Origin: Kluyvera intermedia | GTDB taxonomy: Bacteria; Pseudomonadota; Gammaproteobacteria; Enterobacterales; Enterobacteriaceae | Length of the DNA: 64,000 nt | Reading direction: 5' to 3' | NCBI RefSeq assembly: GCF_021440345.1 | Contig: NZ_JAKCNS010000048.1 | Coordinates: forward strand, 1-64,000 | Shown here: piece by piece, positions 1 through 8,655 of the stretch | Position numbering within the stretch: position 1 is the stretch's first letter | How the letters are laid out: every line of letters starts with the position of its first letter | Program-made: the position numbers and the translations under genes | Notes under the pieces: model-generated | Database searches by the model: none | Told to the model about the DNA's origin: nothing | The model's input: only the letters and a program-made list of their open reading frames with translations

Positions 1-17
1 GAGGGCTGGGGTGAGGG
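1..17. repeat. End of a palindromic intergenic repeat (partial copy)
   Basis: The first 17 bases (GAGGG-CTGGGGTGAGGG) match the right-hand end of the palindromic unit found between hycF and hycE at 2318-2432. This looks like the edge of a second copy lying just downstream of hycI, cut by the window start. The remaining bases up to the hycI stop codon show no other recognisable element. Confidence 0.55.
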
Positions 18-67
18 TTTAGCGCGGTGCCTTACCCCCTTCGCCCGGCACAACGCAGAGGGAAAAA

Positions 68-547
68 CTACGCCTCGTCTTCACACTCCGCTTCCAGCTG
101 CGCAAAACCGCCATTCCCTTCCCAGCCTTCAAGACGCTGATAAACCACTTCCACCGCCTCTTTAATCGCCTGGGTCATCGGGTAATAAAAACCGACGATA
201 TCCGGCTGAATGCCGAGGAAAATCACCTCCCCCACATCCTCTTTAAGCTGGTCGATAAGGTAGTTCAGCGGCATGTTGTGGGTGGTCATCATAAACATCT
301 CGGCGATGTCGTCCGGATCGATAATCCGTATTTCGCCGGGATTGAGCCCCATATCGGTGGCATCCACCAGCAGCAGGCGCGACGGATTCAGCTCGCGAAT
401 AGCGACGATATCATTCTCCGGCGCGCTGCCGCCATCGATCACAACCCACGCCCCTTTCGGCTGGGCCGCGCACATTTCTGCCAGCAGCGGGCCCGCGCCG
501 TCATCGCCCATCATGCTATTGCCGACACAGAGTAAAACGTCAGTCAT
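68..547 (-). CDS. hycI: HycI, hydrogenase 3 maturation endopeptidase
   Basis: Cytoplasmic protease that removes the C-terminal tail of the HycE large subunit after nickel insertion, the last step of hydrogenase-3 maturation. The protein is 159 residues and opens with the family signature VLLCVGNSMMGDDGAGP, whose Asp is a nickel-sensing ligand; a second conserved segment is THNMPLNYLIDQL. Two in-frame ATGs lie two codons apart. The inner one (547) is chosen because GAGGA sits 6 bases before it, whereas it abuts the outer one (553). It is the last gene of the hyc operon, after hycH. The acidic C-terminus differs slightly from E. coli, which is ordinary drift. Confidence 0.95.
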   Translation of the reverse strand: MTDVLLCVGNSMMGDDGAGPLLAEMCAAQPKGAWVVIDGGSAPENDIVAIRELNPSRLLLVDATDMGLNPGEIRIIDPDDIAEMFMMTTHNMPLNYLIDQLKEDVGEVIFLGIQPDIVGFYYPMTQAIKEAVEVVYQRLEGWEGNGGFAQLEAECEDEA

Positions 548-570
548 GGTCATTCCTCAATCGTTAAAAT

Positions 571-981
571 TCAGTCGCGCAGGCGACGCACCATCAGATA
601 GATAGCGCTCTCCTGGTGGATGGCGTGCAGCATATTGAGCATCGACTGGCTCCACTCCTTCTGCGCCGGCGTTTGTGACGCACGCGCTTTATCAAACGCG
701 TTCGCCAGCATCGACACGTGGTTGCTGTCGATAACAATTTCGCCGTACTTCGGCACGCCTTCCATTTTTCGCCGCGCCGTACTGCCCGCCTCCAGCGTGC
801 CAATCCACGCCAAATACTCGTCCCACGGGCAGGTCAGCGCGGCTTCGAGGCAGTCGATGACCCCGAGGTGGTGGCCAATCGCCAGGCTGTAATAAACGAC
901 CTGCTGCGCCTCATCGGGCGTGGCATCGTTCTCATCAATAAATTTACGGCTCAGTTGACTGAACACCACCTGTTCGCTCAT
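571..981 (-). CDS. hycH: HycH, formate hydrogenlyase assembly protein
   Basis: Accessory protein needed for assembly of the formate hydrogenlyase complex; it is not a subunit of the final enzyme. The start [10 protein letters not shown] is chosen because it gives 136 residues, the E. coli length, and an ATGA overlap with the end of hycG. A longer in-frame extension to 1062 lies inside hycG and is rejected. The protein is soluble, has no membrane segments and no metal-binding cysteine cluster, and contains the conserved stretch [11 protein letters not shown]. Its position between the small subunit gene and the maturation protease gene is the usual one. Confidence 0.95.
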   Translation of the reverse strand: MSEQVVFSQLSRKFIDENDATPDEAQQVVYYSLAIGHHLGVIDCLEAALTCPWDEYLAWIGTLEAGSTARRKMEGVPKYGEIVIDSNHVSMLANAFDKARASQTPAQKEWSQSMLNMLHAIHQESAIYLMVRRLRD

Positions 982-1745
982 CGAATACGTGCCTCTTCTA
1001 CTACGTGACTCAGTTGCGTGACGATTTCCGTCAGACGCGGATCGTTTTCCGTGGTCAGCCATTGCTGAACCTGGGCATCGCCCTGGTTCAGACGCAGCAT
1101 ATAGTCATCGGCAATCTGGCGACCATAGCGGTATCCGGCCAGACGGCGCGCGGCGCGATCAATCTGCACGCGCAGCGGCTGGACCATATCCGGATGCAGA
1201 ATTTCTGCCGGCTGTGCGTCCAGTTCACCCGGCGCACGGGCGTGGATTTTCTGCTCCAGCAGGCCCAGCGCCATGGCGAAACCGTACAGCGTCGCCGCAG
1301 GGGTTGGCGGGCAGCCTGGGATATACACATCGACCGGCACGATTTTGTCAGTGCCGCCCCAGACGCAGTACAGGTCGTGGAAGATACCGCCGCTGTTGCC
1401 GCAGGCCCCGTAGGAGATACAGATTTTTGGGTCCGGCGCGGACTGCCAGGCGCGCAGCGCCGGTGAACGCATGGCGCGGGTCACCGCCCCGGTAAACAGC
1501 AGAATGTCAGCGTGACGCGGCGATGGCACCACTTTGATACCAAAGCGCTCGGCATCGAACAGCGGCGACAGCGTGGCGAAAATTTCGATTTCACAGCCAT
1601 TACAGCCGCCGCAGTCTACGCGGTAAACGTAGGCGGAACGTTTGATGTTTTTTAACAGCGACGCTTTCATGCTGGCGATAGACTCATCTACCGTCATCGG
1701 CACCGGCATGCCGTTGTCGTCGCGTGGCCCGATTAGGTTGCTCAT
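978..1745 (-). CDS. hycG: HycG, hydrogenase 3 small-subunit-like Fe-S protein
   Basis: Small (electron-transfer) subunit of hydrogenase 3, homologous to the NuoB/PSST subunit of complex I. It carries the proximal [4Fe-4S] cluster next to the HycE active site. The 255-residue protein has the expected cysteine pattern: CGGCNGCE near residue 46, [10 protein letters not shown] in the middle and the IPGCPPTP motif further on. Length equals E. coli HycG. The start codon directly abuts and overlaps the end of hycF by one base, and the end overlaps hycH by 4, showing tight translational coupling. Confidence 0.97.
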   Translation of the reverse strand: MSNLIGPRDDNGMPVPMTVDESIASMKASLLKNIKRSAYVYRVDCGGCNGCEIEIFATLSPLFDAERFGIKVVPSPRHADILLFTGAVTRAMRSPALRAWQSAPDPKICISYGACGNSGGIFHDLYCVWGGTDKIVPVDVYIPGCPPTPAATLYGFAMALGLLEQKIHARAPGELDAQPAEILHPDMVQPLRVQIDRAARRLAGYRYGRQIADDYMLRLNQGDAQVQQWLTTENDPRLTEIVTQLSHVVEEARIR

Positions 1746-2287
1746 CAGATAGCCCCTTTCATGTGGCGAGTCAGGTCAATACGGTCGGAAGGCACCAAAC
1801 ATTTCTGACGCTTACATTCCGGGCAGGTTTCAAAGCTCTCGCGGTGGTTTTCCGCGCGGCTGTCGCCATTGTGTTTGAGGAGCGCAATGGCGTAATCAAT
1901 CTCTTTTTGCACCGCAAACGGACGCTGGCACACGCGGCAGTTGCAGATATCAAAGCGCGACTGCTGGAGGAAATCCTCTTTCTTCCACACCGCCAGCTCA
2001 TACTCCTGCGACAGCTTGATGGCCGCCGTCGGGCACACTTCTTCGCAGCGACCGCAGAAGATGCAGCGGCCGAGGTTGAACTGCCACGCCAGTTGGTTGG
2101 TCACGCGGTCGGTTTCCACCGTCAGGGCGTTTGACGGGCAGGCGTTGACGCAGGCCGCGCAGCCAATGCACTGCTGCGGGTTGTGCTCCGGCTTGCCGCG
2201 AAAGTTTTTATCAACCGGCATCGGCTCCAGCGGATAGGAGGATGTCGTGACGCCGGTTTTTATGGCTTTTTTAATAAAGGTAAACAT
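1745..2287 (-). CDS. hycF: HycF, formate hydrogenlyase ferredoxin-type subunit
   Basis: Peripheral 2x[4Fe-4S] ferredoxin-like subunit, homologous to NuoI, that relays electrons from HycB towards HycG/HycE. Two classical motifs are visible: [12 protein letters not shown] near residues 41-52 and [12 protein letters not shown] near 74-85. A further cysteine set ([16 protein letters not shown]) follows in the C-terminal third, which suggests an additional bound metal. The 180 residues match E. coli. Upstream, 165 bases with a palindromic repeat separate it from hycE, where E. coli has only a few bases. Confidence 0.97.
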   Translation of the reverse strand: MFTFIKKAIKTGVTTSSYPLEPMPVDKNFRGKPEHNPQQCIGCAACVNACPSNALTVETDRVTNQLAWQFNLGRCIFCGRCEEVCPTAAIKLSQEYELAVWKKEDFLQQSRFDICNCRVCQRPFAVQKEIDYAIALLKHNGDSRAENHRESFETCPECKRQKCLVPSDRIDLTRHMKGAI

Positions 2288-2317
2288 AGTTGCTCCCAGC
2301 TTGTGTGCGGTGTTTTA

Positions 2318-2432
2318 CCCTCACCCTAGCCCTCTCCCTACAACGGAGAGGGGACAGAACGGCGTAGCCAGTAAATACGCACGCGCTCTGCCCTTCCCCC
2401 TCGCCCCTATGGGGAGAGGGTCGGGGTGAGGG
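2318..2432. repeat. Palindromic intergenic repeat unit between hycE and hycF
   Basis: This 115-bp unit is bounded by 21-base inverted ends (left CCCTCACCC-TAG-CCCTCTCCC at 2318-2338; right end at 2412-2432, 18 of 21 complementary). It also contains two inner hairpins: CCCTCTCC/GGAGAGGG around 2331-2353, and CCCCTATGGGG flanked by CCCTC/GAGGG around 2396-2420. The form is that of enterobacterial intergenic palindromes. It lies inside the hyc operon, so its transcript would fold strongly between the large-subunit gene and the downstream hycF-I genes. Confidence 0.75.
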
Positions 2433-2452
2433 GCCCTCACACAAAGGCCCAA

Positions 2453-4168
2453 TTATTTCAGCGGCGAGTTCTTACGCTCGATGCTGTAGCGCTCAAGCTC
2501 TTTGTACGGCACGACCTTGCTCTTTTTCTTACGCACATCGACCACGGTCATGCGGTCGGTACAGGAGTAGCAAGGGTCGAGGCTACCGATAATCAGCGGC
2601 GCATCGGAGACGGTGTTCCCGCGCAGCATATAGCGCAGGGTCGGCCAGTTGGCGTAGGTCGCCGCGCGGCAGCGCCAGCGGTACAGCTTCTGGTTGTCAC
2701 CGGTCATGCTCCAGTGGATATCGTCACCGCGCGGTGCTTCGGAGAAGCCCAGCGCAAAGCGGTTTGGAATGTAGGTGAAACCTTCCACCGCCAGCGGGCC
2801 GCCAGGCAGGTTATCGAGGCCGTAGTCAATCATGTTCAGCGCGGTGAACACTTCGTTGATACGCACTTTCAGGCGCGAGATAACGTCGCAGCCCTGCTCG
2901 CTATGCACTTCCATTGGCAGCAGACCGTAACCGACAAACGGGTGATCGGCGCGGGTGTCGCGGGCGTGGCCGCTGGCGCGAACCATCGGGCCGACGTTGC
3001 TGAAGTCACGGGCAATTTGCGGATCCAGACGGCCGATACCGACGGTGCGCTGTTCCATATTTGGCGTGCTGAGCAAAATATCCACCAGATCCTGCACGTC
3101 GCGGCGCATCTGCTGCGCCAGCTGACGAGTCTGGATCATGTCATCTTTCAGGAAGTCACGACGGATACCGCCAATCAGGTTCAGGCCATAGGTTTTACGC
3201 GCACCGGTGAGGATTTCCGCCATTTTCATGGAGGCTTCACGGACGCGGAAGAACTGCATAAAGCCGGAGTCGAAGCCGGTGAAGTGACAGGCCAGGCCGA
3301 GGTTCAACAGGTGCGAGTGCAGGCGTTCAACTTCCAGCAGAATGGCGCGGATCATCTGCGCACGTTCCGGCACCACGATGCCCATCGCGTTCTCGACGGA
3401 AGTGGTATAGGCGGTGCTGTGGGCAAAGCCGCAGATGCCGCACACGCGGTCGGACAGGAAGGTCACTTCGTTGTAACCCATACGGGTTTCCGCCAGTTTT
3501 TCCATGCCACGGTGGACATAGAACAGACGGTAGTCGGCGTCGATAATGTTTTCGCCGTCAACAAACAGGCGGAAGTGGCCCGGTTCATCGGAGGTCACGT
3601 GCAGCGGGCCAATTGGCACCACGTTGTTTTTCTTGGTGCCCAGTTCGTTGATGAACTCGTAGGTCTCGGCATCGGTCGTTGGGGCCGGGCGCTGGCGATA
3701 GTCCATGCTGTCTTTACGCAGCGGATACAGCTCGTCCGGCCAATCGTCCGGCAGCACCAGACGACGTTCGTCCGGCAGGCCGACCGGGATCAGGCCGTAC
3801 ATATCGCGCACTTCACGCTCGCCCCATACCGCCGCCGGCACGCGCGGCGTGACGGACGGGTATTCAAGGGTGTTAGCGTCAACTTCTACGCGCACGGTTA
3901 CCCAGCATTTGGTGCCGGTTTCCATCGACAGCACGTAGTAGACGGCGTAATGACCGTTCAGCTTACGTTCATCGTTGCCGAATAACACCGACAGCCAGCC
4001 GCCCTGCTGGTAGTAAAGAAACTCGACGACTTCCGGCAGGTAGTTGACCTTCACGGTAATCGTTAACTGGTCTTTGGTCTGCCAGGCTTCATCCAGCACT
4101 ACGCCAGGAAAGGCCTGGTGCAGCGCAGCGAGGTAGTGTTGACCCACTTTTTCTTCAGACATGCTCAA
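2453..4168 (-). CDS. hycE: HycE, hydrogenase 3 large (Ni-Fe) subunit
   Basis: Catalytic subunit of hydrogenase 3, which reduces protons to H2 with electrons from formate. The N-terminal ~170 residues are a NuoC-like 30-kDa domain and the rest is the NuoD/hydrogenase large-subunit domain. The [NiFe] ligands sit in RVCGICGFAHS (mid-protein) and DPCYSCTDR near the C-terminus. After that Arg comes a 32-residue tail beginning MTVVDVRKKK, the precursor peptide removed by HycI. Length is 571, two more than E. coli. It is separated from hycF by an inserted palindromic repeat. Confidence 0.98.
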   Translation of the reverse strand: MSMSEEKVGQHYLAALHQAFPGVVLDEAWQTKDQLTITVKVNYLPEVVEFLYYQQGGWLSVLFGNDERKLNGHYAVYYVLSMETGTKCWVTVRVEVDANTLEYPSVTPRVPAAVWGEREVRDMYGLIPVGLPDERRLVLPDDWPDELYPLRKDSMDYRQRPAPTTDAETYEFINELGTKKNNVVPIGPLHVTSDEPGHFRLFVDGENIIDADYRLFYVHRGMEKLAETRMGYNEVTFLSDRVCGICGFAHSTAYTTSVENAMGIVVPERAQMIRAILLEVERLHSHLLNLGLACHFTGFDSGFMQFFRVREASMKMAEILTGARKTYGLNLIGGIRRDFLKDDMIQTRQLAQQMRRDVQDLVDILLSTPNMEQRTVGIGRLDPQIARDFSNVGPMVRASGHARDTRADHPFVGYGLLPMEVHSEQGCDVISRLKVRINEVFTALNMIDYGLDNLPGGPLAVEGFTYIPNRFALGFSEAPRGDDIHWSMTGDNQKLYRWRCRAATYANWPTLRYMLRGNTVSDAPLIIGSLDPCYSCTDRMTVVDVRKKKSKVVPYKELERYSIERKNSPLK

Positions 4169-4178
4169 AACTCTCTTA

Positions 4179-5102
4179 TCACGCCACCAGCAAGGAGACG
4201 AATGCTAAAAAGGCCAAACCGAACCCGGTCCAGGTGATGCGGCCGGTGATATCCAGACGCAGACGCGCCATGCTGTTTTCGAACAGCGCAATAATCAGCA
4301 CGCCAACCACCAGCTTGACGATGGCGGCAATCACCGCCAGCACCAGACCGCCAACGCTAAAGCTGGTCATCTGGCCCCACGGGATAAAGACGCCAACAAA
4401 CATTTGCAGCACCACCAGCTGTTTCAGGCTAATGCCCCACTTCAGCACGCCGAAACCGCTGCCGCTGTATTCAGACAGCGGGCCTTCCTGCAGCTCCTGC
4501 TCCGCTTCCGCCAGATCGAACGGCAGCTTGCCCATTTCGATAAAGGTGGCGAAAGCGCAGGCGCAGAACGCCAGCACCAGCGGAATGCTGCGGCTGGCCG
4601 GCCAGTGGTAGATGGCGTCGGTGATATTGCTGATATGGGTTGAACCGGCAACCAGCGCCGCCACCCACAGACCCAGCAGCAGCATCGGCTCGACCAGCAC
4701 GCCGAGCATCGCTTCACGGCTGGCGCCAATGGCGGTGAACGGGCTACCGGTATCCAGCCCGGCAATGGCGAAGAAGAAGCGCGCCACGGCAAACAGGTAG
4801 ATAAGCGTAATCAGATCGCCCAGACCCGGCAGCGGTGAGGCTACGGTCACCACCGGCAGCGCGGTGGCGATAGTCAGCATCACGCCAACCATCACAAACG
4901 GCGTCAGGCGGAAGACCCAGCCGGAAGCGTCCGGGCCAATGCTCTGACGGCCCAGAAGTTTGATGATGTCGCGATACTCCTGCATCACGCCCGGCCCACG
5001 ACGGTTATGCAACCGTGCGCGCAGCACGCGGGTGATGCCGGAAAGCAGAGGCGCGACGGCAAACAGCACCAGCGCCTGCAATAAAGCAAATAAGACCGTC
5101 AT
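4179..5102 (-). CDS. hycD: HycD, membrane subunit of formate hydrogenlyase
   Basis: Integral membrane protein of 307 residues homologous to NuoH of complex I; it anchors the soluble hydrogenase arm to the inner membrane. About eight hydrophobic segments are evident, with the NuoH-like loop rich in acidic residues (DLAEAEQELQEGPLSEYSG) that faces the cytoplasmic arm, and an N-terminal RRGPGVMQEYRDIIKLL segment. It lies 10 bases before hycE and 2 bases after hycC in the operon. The length equals the E. coli protein. Confidence 0.97.
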   Translation of the reverse strand: MTVLFALLQALVLFAVAPLLSGITRVLRARLHNRRGPGVMQEYRDIIKLLGRQSIGPDASGWVFRLTPFVMVGVMLTIATALPVVTVASPLPGLGDLITLIYLFAVARFFFAIAGLDTGSPFTAIGASREAMLGVLVEPMLLLGLWVAALVAGSTHISNITDAIYHWPASRSIPLVLAFCACAFATFIEMGKLPFDLAEAEQELQEGPLSEYSGSGFGVLKWGISLKQLVVLQMFVGVFIPWGQMTSFSVGGLVLAVIAAIVKLVVGVLIIALFENSMARLRLDITGRITWTGFGLAFLAFVSLLVA

Positions 5103-5104
5103 GT

Positions 5105-6931
5105 TCAGGCTCCTTGAGAGATGACAATCACGACCAGCACCGCCAGTTCAACCAGCGCCAGACGGGCGAGCAGCGGTGCAGCCGCCGCGTTCTGCCAGCC
5201 CGGAACCAGGGAGACCGGGTTGAGCCACTGGCGCAATTTCAGTACCGGGGCAAAGGCCTGTTTTACCGGCATAGCAAAGCCGTGTGCGGTAATGACCATT
5301 GACTGTTCGTGGTCGTAACCACAGACCCAGGCCGCGCCGCGGGAACGGCTTGGCAGGCGGTTGCCTTTGAGCAGCGCAAGAATAATGAACGGCAGCAGCG
5401 GACAGGCAATCAGCAGCAGCGTAATCATCGGCTGAGAGACCACGGTGTGAGCGGTTTCGATAGGCAGCGGTACGGCGGTACCCAGCAGCGGCAGCAGCCA
5501 CGGCGCGGCAACACCGCCGATGATGCACAGCAGCGCCATCACCACGGTGCTTGCCGCCATCAGCAGCGGCGCGCAGCAGGCGTTTTCCGCCTCTTTAGTG
5601 CGCGGTGCGCCAAGGAAGGTCACGCCATACACTTTCGCCATACACATCACCGCCAGTGCGCCGGTAATTGCCAGGCCAACGGCCAGCAGCGGCCCCAGCA
5701 GGCGGCCGACAAACGCGCCGCTATTGCTCAGTTTGAAGAAGGATTGATAGATAACCCACTCGCCGGCAAAACCGTTCAGCGGTGGCAGTGCCGCCATCGC
5801 CATCAGGCCAACCAGCATCGCCAGTGAAATCATCGGCATGCGTTTACCAATGCCGCCCAGCTTCTCGATATCGCGATGGCCGGTACGGAACCAGACCGCG
5901 CCCGCGCCGAGGAACAGCGTGGTTTTAAACAGGCTGTGGTTGAGCAGATGATACAGACCACCCACCAGACCTAGCGCCACCATCACCGGCTGTTGTAATG
6001 CCAGACCGGTAACGCCCACGCCTAAACCGAGCAGGATGATGCCGATATTTTCCAGGGTGTGATACGCCAGCAGACGCTGGATATTGTGTTCCATCAGCGC
6101 GTACAGGCCGCCGACGAAAGCGGTAATCATGCCGAGAACCAGCAGCGCAATGCCCCACCACAGCGGCTGCGAGTTGCCCAGCAGCGAAATGGTCAGGATA
6201 CCGAGCAGCCCGACTTTCATCACCACCGCGGAGAACAGTGCCGCCGCCGGTGCGCTGGCGTTGGCGTGCGCCTGAGGCACCCAGCCGTGCAGCGGGATAA
6301 TGCCAGCCAGCAGGCCGAAGCCGAGCACGCACAGCACCCAGATATCAGAACCGATTGGCAGCATCTGCGCGCGTTCAGCCAGCAGCGCCAGATCCAGCGT
6401 GCCGTAGCGCTGCCACAGCAGTAGGCAGGCAATCGCCAGCAGAAGAGTGCCAAGACGACCCAGTGCAAACCACAGTTTGCCGGAGGTGATGCAGCCGGTC
6501 AGGAAGGCACCGCACAGGGCCATGATTTCGGCCATCACCACCATGGAGCCAAAGCTTTCCGCAACGATCGCGCAAACGGCGGCCGCCAGCAGCACGTTGA
6601 CCAGCAGGCCATTGTTTTTCACGTTCGGATGACGATGCCAGTCGATGTTGTACAGGCTCACGAACAGCCCGCACAGACCTAGCGCAATCAACCACACCGC
6701 GTTCAGCGGCGTGACCACCACGCTGTAGTGCACCAGCGACAGTTGGCCGATGACCGGAAAGGCGTGAATCAGCACCTGAATCCCGGCCAGCGCCGCGCAC
6801 AGGCTACCCAGCGCACCGCCAATCCCGGCCACAAGACCGCTCAGGGATTTCTTGAACGACAGCAAAAAGGAGAGCACTGCGGCAAAAGCGAACCACGCTA
6901 CCGCGCTATTGATTAGGGTCATCACGCTCAT
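5105..6931 (-). CDS. hycC: HycC, membrane subunit of formate hydrogenlyase
   Basis: Large inner-membrane subunit (608 residues, the E. coli length) related to the antiporter-like subunits NuoL/M/N. It has around 14-16 predicted hydrophobic segments and the family core HGWVPQAHANASAPAAALFSAVVMKVGLLG (given here only as a landmark near the middle), with the conserved Lys in VMKVG and the later HSLFKTTLFL helix. It forms the membrane arm with HycD. Its first codons overlap the end of hycB by 4 bases. Confidence 0.97.
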   Translation of the reverse strand: MSVMTLINSAVAWFAFAAVLSFLLSFKKSLSGLVAGIGGALGSLCAALAGIQVLIHAFPVIGQLSLVHYSVVVTPLNAVWLIALGLCGLFVSLYNIDWHRHPNVKNNGLLVNVLLAAAVCAIVAESFGSMVVMAEIMALCGAFLTGCITSGKLWFALGRLGTLLLAIACLLLWQRYGTLDLALLAERAQMLPIGSDIWVLCVLGFGLLAGIIPLHGWVPQAHANASAPAAALFSAVVMKVGLLGILTISLLGNSQPLWWGIALLVLGMITAFVGGLYALMEHNIQRLLAYHTLENIGIILLGLGVGVTGLALQQPVMVALGLVGGLYHLLNHSLFKTTLFLGAGAVWFRTGHRDIEKLGGIGKRMPMISLAMLVGLMAMAALPPLNGFAGEWVIYQSFFKLSNSGAFVGRLLGPLLAVGLAITGALAVMCMAKVYGVTFLGAPRTKEAENACCAPLLMAASTVVMALLCIIGGVAAPWLLPLLGTAVPLPIETAHTVVSQPMITLLLIACPLLPFIILALLKGNRLPSRSRGAAWVCGYDHEQSMVITAHGFAMPVKQAFAPVLKLRQWLNPVSLVPGWQNAAAAPLLARLALVELAVLVVIVISQGA

Positions 6932-7536
6932 TTCACCTCTCCTTGTTGCGTCTGGAACAGCGACAGATCGCCTAAATCGGTGTGGAAGGTCAGCTCGCGT
7001 TTACGACGGCTGGCACGGGCGATGTCGGTGTTATTGACCAGGTGCAGCGCTTTCGTTGGGCAGGTTCGAACACAGGCCGGCCCTTGCTCATCGAAATGGC
7101 ACAGGTCGCATTTCACCGCGATAGCACGTACGCCAGGCACCCAGTCCAGCAGCGTACTGACGCGTGCCGGAGCCGGCGGCGCAGGCAGCGCTTTCGGGGA
7201 GTTGGCATTCGCCGGGATGTCCAGTGGGCGACTGCCGGAAAATTCAATGGCGCCAAACGGGCAGGCAATGCCGCAAAGTTTGCAGCTCACGCACAGGCTT
7301 TCGTTGAGCTGTACGGCCCCATCAACGCGGGTAATGGCATTTACCGGGCAAACCCCGGCACACGGCGCGTCTTCGCAGTGGTGACACATCTGCGGCGCGG
7401 ATTCTTTTTCATTGAGCATTACTCTAAGCCGCGGCATTGATTGCAGGCCGTGATGGCGATGCGTTTCCGCGCAGGCCGCTTCACAGGTACGGCAACCAAT
7501 ACAGACGGTAGAGTCAGCAATTACAAAACGATTCAC
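6928..7536 (-). CDS. hycB: HycB, formate hydrogenlyase small electron-transfer subunit
   Basis: Polyferredoxin that accepts electrons from the selenoprotein formate dehydrogenase H (gene not in this window) and passes them to HycF. The 202 residues contain four cysteine clusters: CIGCRTCEAACAE near the N-terminus, CHHCEDAPCAGVCP, CVSCKLCGIACPFGAIEF, and CDLCHFDEQGPACVRTCP. That arrangement is typical of DmsB/HydN-type subunits with four [4Fe-4S] clusters. It is one residue shorter than E. coli. An FhlA-type site lies just upstream, between it and hycA. Confidence 0.96.
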   Translation of the reverse strand: MNRFVIADSTVCIGCRTCEAACAETHRHHGLQSMPRLRVMLNEKESAPQMCHHCEDAPCAGVCPVNAITRVDGAVQLNESLCVSCKLCGIACPFGAIEFSGSRPLDIPANANSPKALPAPPAPARVSTLLDWVPGVRAIAVKCDLCHFDEQGPACVRTCPTKALHLVNNTDIARASRRKRELTFHTDLGDLSLFQTQQGEVK

Positions 7537-7556
7537 CAGGTCTTCCTCAGGTGATA

Positions 7557-7601
7557 GTCATTTTTGACGAAATCATGCAGAGCAGGTGTCATTTCGACAC
7601 C
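7557..7601. promoter_or_regulatory. Candidate FhlA-binding elements between hycA and hycB
   Basis: Two related motifs lie in the hycA-hycB gap: GTCATTTTTGACGAAATCA at 7557-7575 and GGTGTCATTTCGACACC at 7585-7601. Both carry the GTCATTT/GACGAAAT core that also occurs in the hycA-hypA region. In E. coli FhlA binds both gaps, so these are probably the downstream activator sites. The assignment rests on motif likeness and position only. Confidence 0.6.
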
Positions 7602-7619
7602 CGTCGACACACCGATAAC

Positions 7620-8087
7620 TCAGGCGAGATTTGCCCGTTGAGGTTCACGTGCCAACTGGCCGAAATTGACCGGGCTGTCGCTCTCAAGCGCGGCATACAA
7701 GGTGTTGTATACCGGAGAAATTTTATCCAGGTAGTGTTCCAGTACCTGCTCGCGGTCGCGGATATTGACGGTCCCGTCGATAAAGCCGCTGGTGTTAAGC
7801 TCGGCGCGTGCAACGCACTCTTTATTCAGGCCATCACGCGTTTCTACGTAGTACTCCACGGTGTGGCTGTTAAAGCCTTCGGACAGGCTCACGGACACCA
7901 CAAAGTGCTCGAACAGCACGAAGCTCAGCTCTTTCTCCGGCGCGCAGTTCATGGCGTGATGCAGACGCGCTTTTGACAACGTGATCCCTTGAACCAGAGA
8001 GTTACAGTACACGCGCCATTGATCCTGATGGCGGCGGTGACGATCGGCGATAAAGTCGGCCTTCTCGCTAATTTCCCAAATAGTCAT
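7620..8087 (-). CDS. hycA: HycA, repressor of the formate regulon
   Basis: Negative regulator that counteracts FhlA, limiting hyc/hyp expression; it has no recognised DNA-binding fold. The start MTIWEISEKADF is chosen because it matches E. coli HycA and gives 155 residues (153 in E. coli). Thirteen further in-frame codons upstream (to 8126) overlap the sigma-54 promoter and are rejected. Conserved stretches include VQGITLSKARLHHAM and VNIRDREQVLEHYLDKI. It is the first gene of the hyc operon, divergent from hypA. The C-terminal 15 residues differ from E. coli. Confidence 0.93.
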   Translation of the reverse strand: MTIWEISEKADFIADRHRRHQDQWRVYCNSLVQGITLSKARLHHAMNCAPEKELSFVLFEHFVVSVSLSEGFNSHTVEYYVETRDGLNKECVARAELNTSGFIDGTVNIRDREQVLEHYLDKISPVYNTLYAALESDSPVNFGQLAREPQRANLA

Positions 8088-8121
8088 GTCGGTTACCCGG
8101 TTAATAGAAACAAGCCTTCTA

Positions 8122-8137
8122 AGCACTTTTCATGCCA
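8122..8137 (-). promoter_or_regulatory. Sigma-54 promoter of the hyc operon
   Basis: On the minus strand the sequence TGGCATGAAAAGTGCT has the GG and GC dinucleotides separated by exactly 10 bases, as required for a -24/-12 sigma-54 promoter. Transcription would start near 8111, leaving a leader of about 25 bases before hycA. The hyc operon is known in E. coli to be sigma-54- and FhlA-dependent. Confidence 0.85.
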
Positions 8138-8175
8138 TATTTTTAAGATGCTGATTTTAATAATTTTTATATAAA

Positions 8176-8216
8176 TGACATGTCTGCGGTGACATGTCAT
8201 TTCGTCAAAGTGACAT
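8176..8216. promoter_or_regulatory. FhlA upstream activating region of hyc and hyp
   Basis: The centre of the divergent hycA-hypA region contains three TGACAT copies (8176, 8190, 8211) and GTCATTTCGTCAAAGTGACA (8196-8215). These resemble the GTCATTTCG/CGAAATGAC elements near hycB. They lie between the two opposed sigma-54 promoters, a suitable distance upstream of each. FhlA is encoded 4 kb away, downstream of hypE. The exact bases contacted cannot be read from sequence. Confidence 0.65.
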
Positions 8217-8252
8217 CGTCATCGACAGTCTTTAACGCACCATTTCAATCTC

Positions 8253-8268
8253 TGGCATCGTTATTGCA
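8253..8268 (+). promoter_or_regulatory. Sigma-54 promoter of the hyp operon
   Basis: TGGCATCGTTATTGCA keeps the invariant GG and GC 10 bases apart and matches the sigma-54 consensus TGGCAC-N5-TTGCA closely. Transcription would start near 8279, with a leader of about 23 bases before hypA. It mirrors the hyc promoter across the FhlA site cluster. Confidence 0.87.
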
Positions 8269-8301
8269 TTACGTCTGCGAGTAATGAAAACAGGAGGCGT
8301 C

Positions 8302-8652
8302 ATGCACGAAATTACGCTCTGCCAGCGCGCGCTGGAGATTGTTGAACAGCAGGCCGCGCAGAACGGCGCAAAGCGCGTTACCGGCGTCTGGATTAAAGTC
8401 GGCGCGTTTTCTTGCGTCGAGACCAGCGCGATGACCTTTTGTTTTGACCTGGTGTGCCGCGGCACGCTGGCTGAAGGCTGTGAACTGCACGTTGAAGAGC
8501 AAGAGGCGGAGTGCTGGTGTGAAGCCTGTCAGCAGTATGTCCAGCTGGTGTCGATACATGTGCGCCGCTGCCCGCAGTGCAACAGCGACAACCTGCGCAT
8601 CGTCGCCGACGACGGTTTACAGATTCAGCGAATTGAAATTGATCAGGAGTAA
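8302..8652 (+). CDS. hypA: HypA, hydrogenase nickel incorporation protein
   Basis: Nickel metallochaperone acting with HypB to deliver Ni to the hydrogenase-3 large subunit. The start is placed at MHEITLCQ, because His2 is the essential nickel ligand and AGGAGG lies 7 bases upstream; six in-frame codons further upstream are discarded. At 116 residues it equals E. coli HypA. The zinc site is visible as CWCEAC and CPQCNSDN. It is the first gene of the hyp operon, followed by hypB after 3 bases. Confidence 0.96.
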   Translation: MHEITLCQRALEIVEQQAAQNGAKRVTGVWIKVGAFSCVETSAMTFCFDLVCRGTLAEGCELHVEEQEAECWCEACQQYVQLVSIHVRRCPQCNSDNLRIVADDGLQIQRIEIDQE

Positions 8653-8655
8653 AGT

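Noticed and set aside
2426-3985. A 519-codon open frame antisense to hycE
   Set aside because: It lies wholly on the opposite strand of the strongly conserved hycE, has no family features and is an artefact of GC-rich codon use.
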